Shown here piece by piece: positions 63,984-64,000 of a stretch of DNA of 64,000 nucleotides. The notes below the pieces were generated by a model, which did not search any database, had not been told where the DNA came from, and saw nothing but the letters and a program-made list of their open reading frames with translations. The position numbers and the translations under genes are program-made. The stretch is from positions 38,436 to 102,435 of the forward strand of contig CANNFE010000011.1 in NCBI GenBank assembly GCA_947503775.1, given 5' to 3'. The stretch comes from an uncultured Paracoccaceae bacterium (GTDB taxonomy: Bacteria; Pseudomonadota; Alphaproteobacteria; Rhodobacterales; Rhodobacteraceae). Numbering within the stretch: position 1 is the stretch's first letter; each line of letters opens with the position of its first letter.

Positions 63984-64000
63984 ATGGCGAGGAAGCGACA
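63984..64000 (+). CDS. Start of an IS3-type transposase orfA (cut by the window end)
   Basis: Only six codons are in the window (MARKR and a partial codon) after GGGGGATTTGGG. The start MARKR preceded by a G-rich leader, and the upstream GGTGTCCTTCCCCCC, resemble IS3-family orfA starts and left ends. It cannot be confirmed without the following sequence. Confidence 0.35.

Overview
The window is chromosomal DNA of an alphaproteobacterium, most likely Rhodobacterales (Roseobacter-type). This is inferred from high GC, the gene set (hom-glpX-recJ, a complete carbon-phosphorus lyase cluster, BCCT and betaine-type binding proteins, bacterial indoleamine 2,3-dioxygenase, cobQ, an RTX serralysin) and heavy use of ATGA/TGATG gene overlaps. 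No species can be named from sequence alone.

Layout. 1-4.6 kb: a small lipoprotein, then hom-glpX-recJ and tRNA-Glu(UUC). 4.6-9.2 kb: decayed accessory DNA, with a dead tRNA-linked integrase, an AlpA-like excisionase, a broken TIM-barrel/AAA+ regulator and a broken IS110 transposase. 9.2-16.1 kb: a sugar ABC importer operon with an isomerase and a dehydrogenase, divergent from its LacI regulator. 16.3-17.7 kb: a dead IS1182-type transposase. 18.0-32.2 kb: a phosphonate island, phnF / phnGHIJ-(histidine phosphatase-like)-KLNM, then the leftward pair phnM2-epimerase (nonsense codon), the rightward phnDCE1E2 and a deleted hexapeptide transferase. 32.4-34.5 kb: an exported metallophosphoesterase. 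Candidate Pho boxes precede phnD, phnM2 and the phosphoesterase, so these probably form one phosphate-starvation regulon.

34.9-41.2 kb: an IS3-type remnant, then a BCCT transporter / two-receptor fusion lipoprotein / UspA operon, and an Lrp regulator divergent from indoleamine 2,3-dioxygenase. 41.36-41.69 kb: tRNA-Leu(UAA) interrupted by a 243-nt group I intron. 41.9-56.1 kb: mostly ordinary genes (TPR protein, rhomboid, GFA protein, inositol monophosphatase, DSP phosphatase, lipid/multidrug ABC exporter, YgfZ, GNAT, EF-P, cobQ, TolC, PIMT-type methyltransferase). Between ygfZ and the GNAT gene lie three 22-bp perfect palindromes repeated every 27 nt.

56.2-58.4 kb: tRNA-Cys(GCA), a second dead tRNA-linked integrase, and nested IS3 and IS6 remnants. 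58.7-63.5 kb: a truncated serralysin N-terminal paralogue, a full 1188-aa RTX metalloprotease and a small Tat-exported beta-domain protein. The window ends in what looks like the left end of another IS3-type element.

The observations most worth a second look are the intron-bearing tRNA-Leu, the tandem palindrome array, the substrate-binding fusion paired with a secondary transporter, the serralysin locus with its decoy-like truncated copy, and the phosphonate island with an RHG-less histidine phosphatase homologue.
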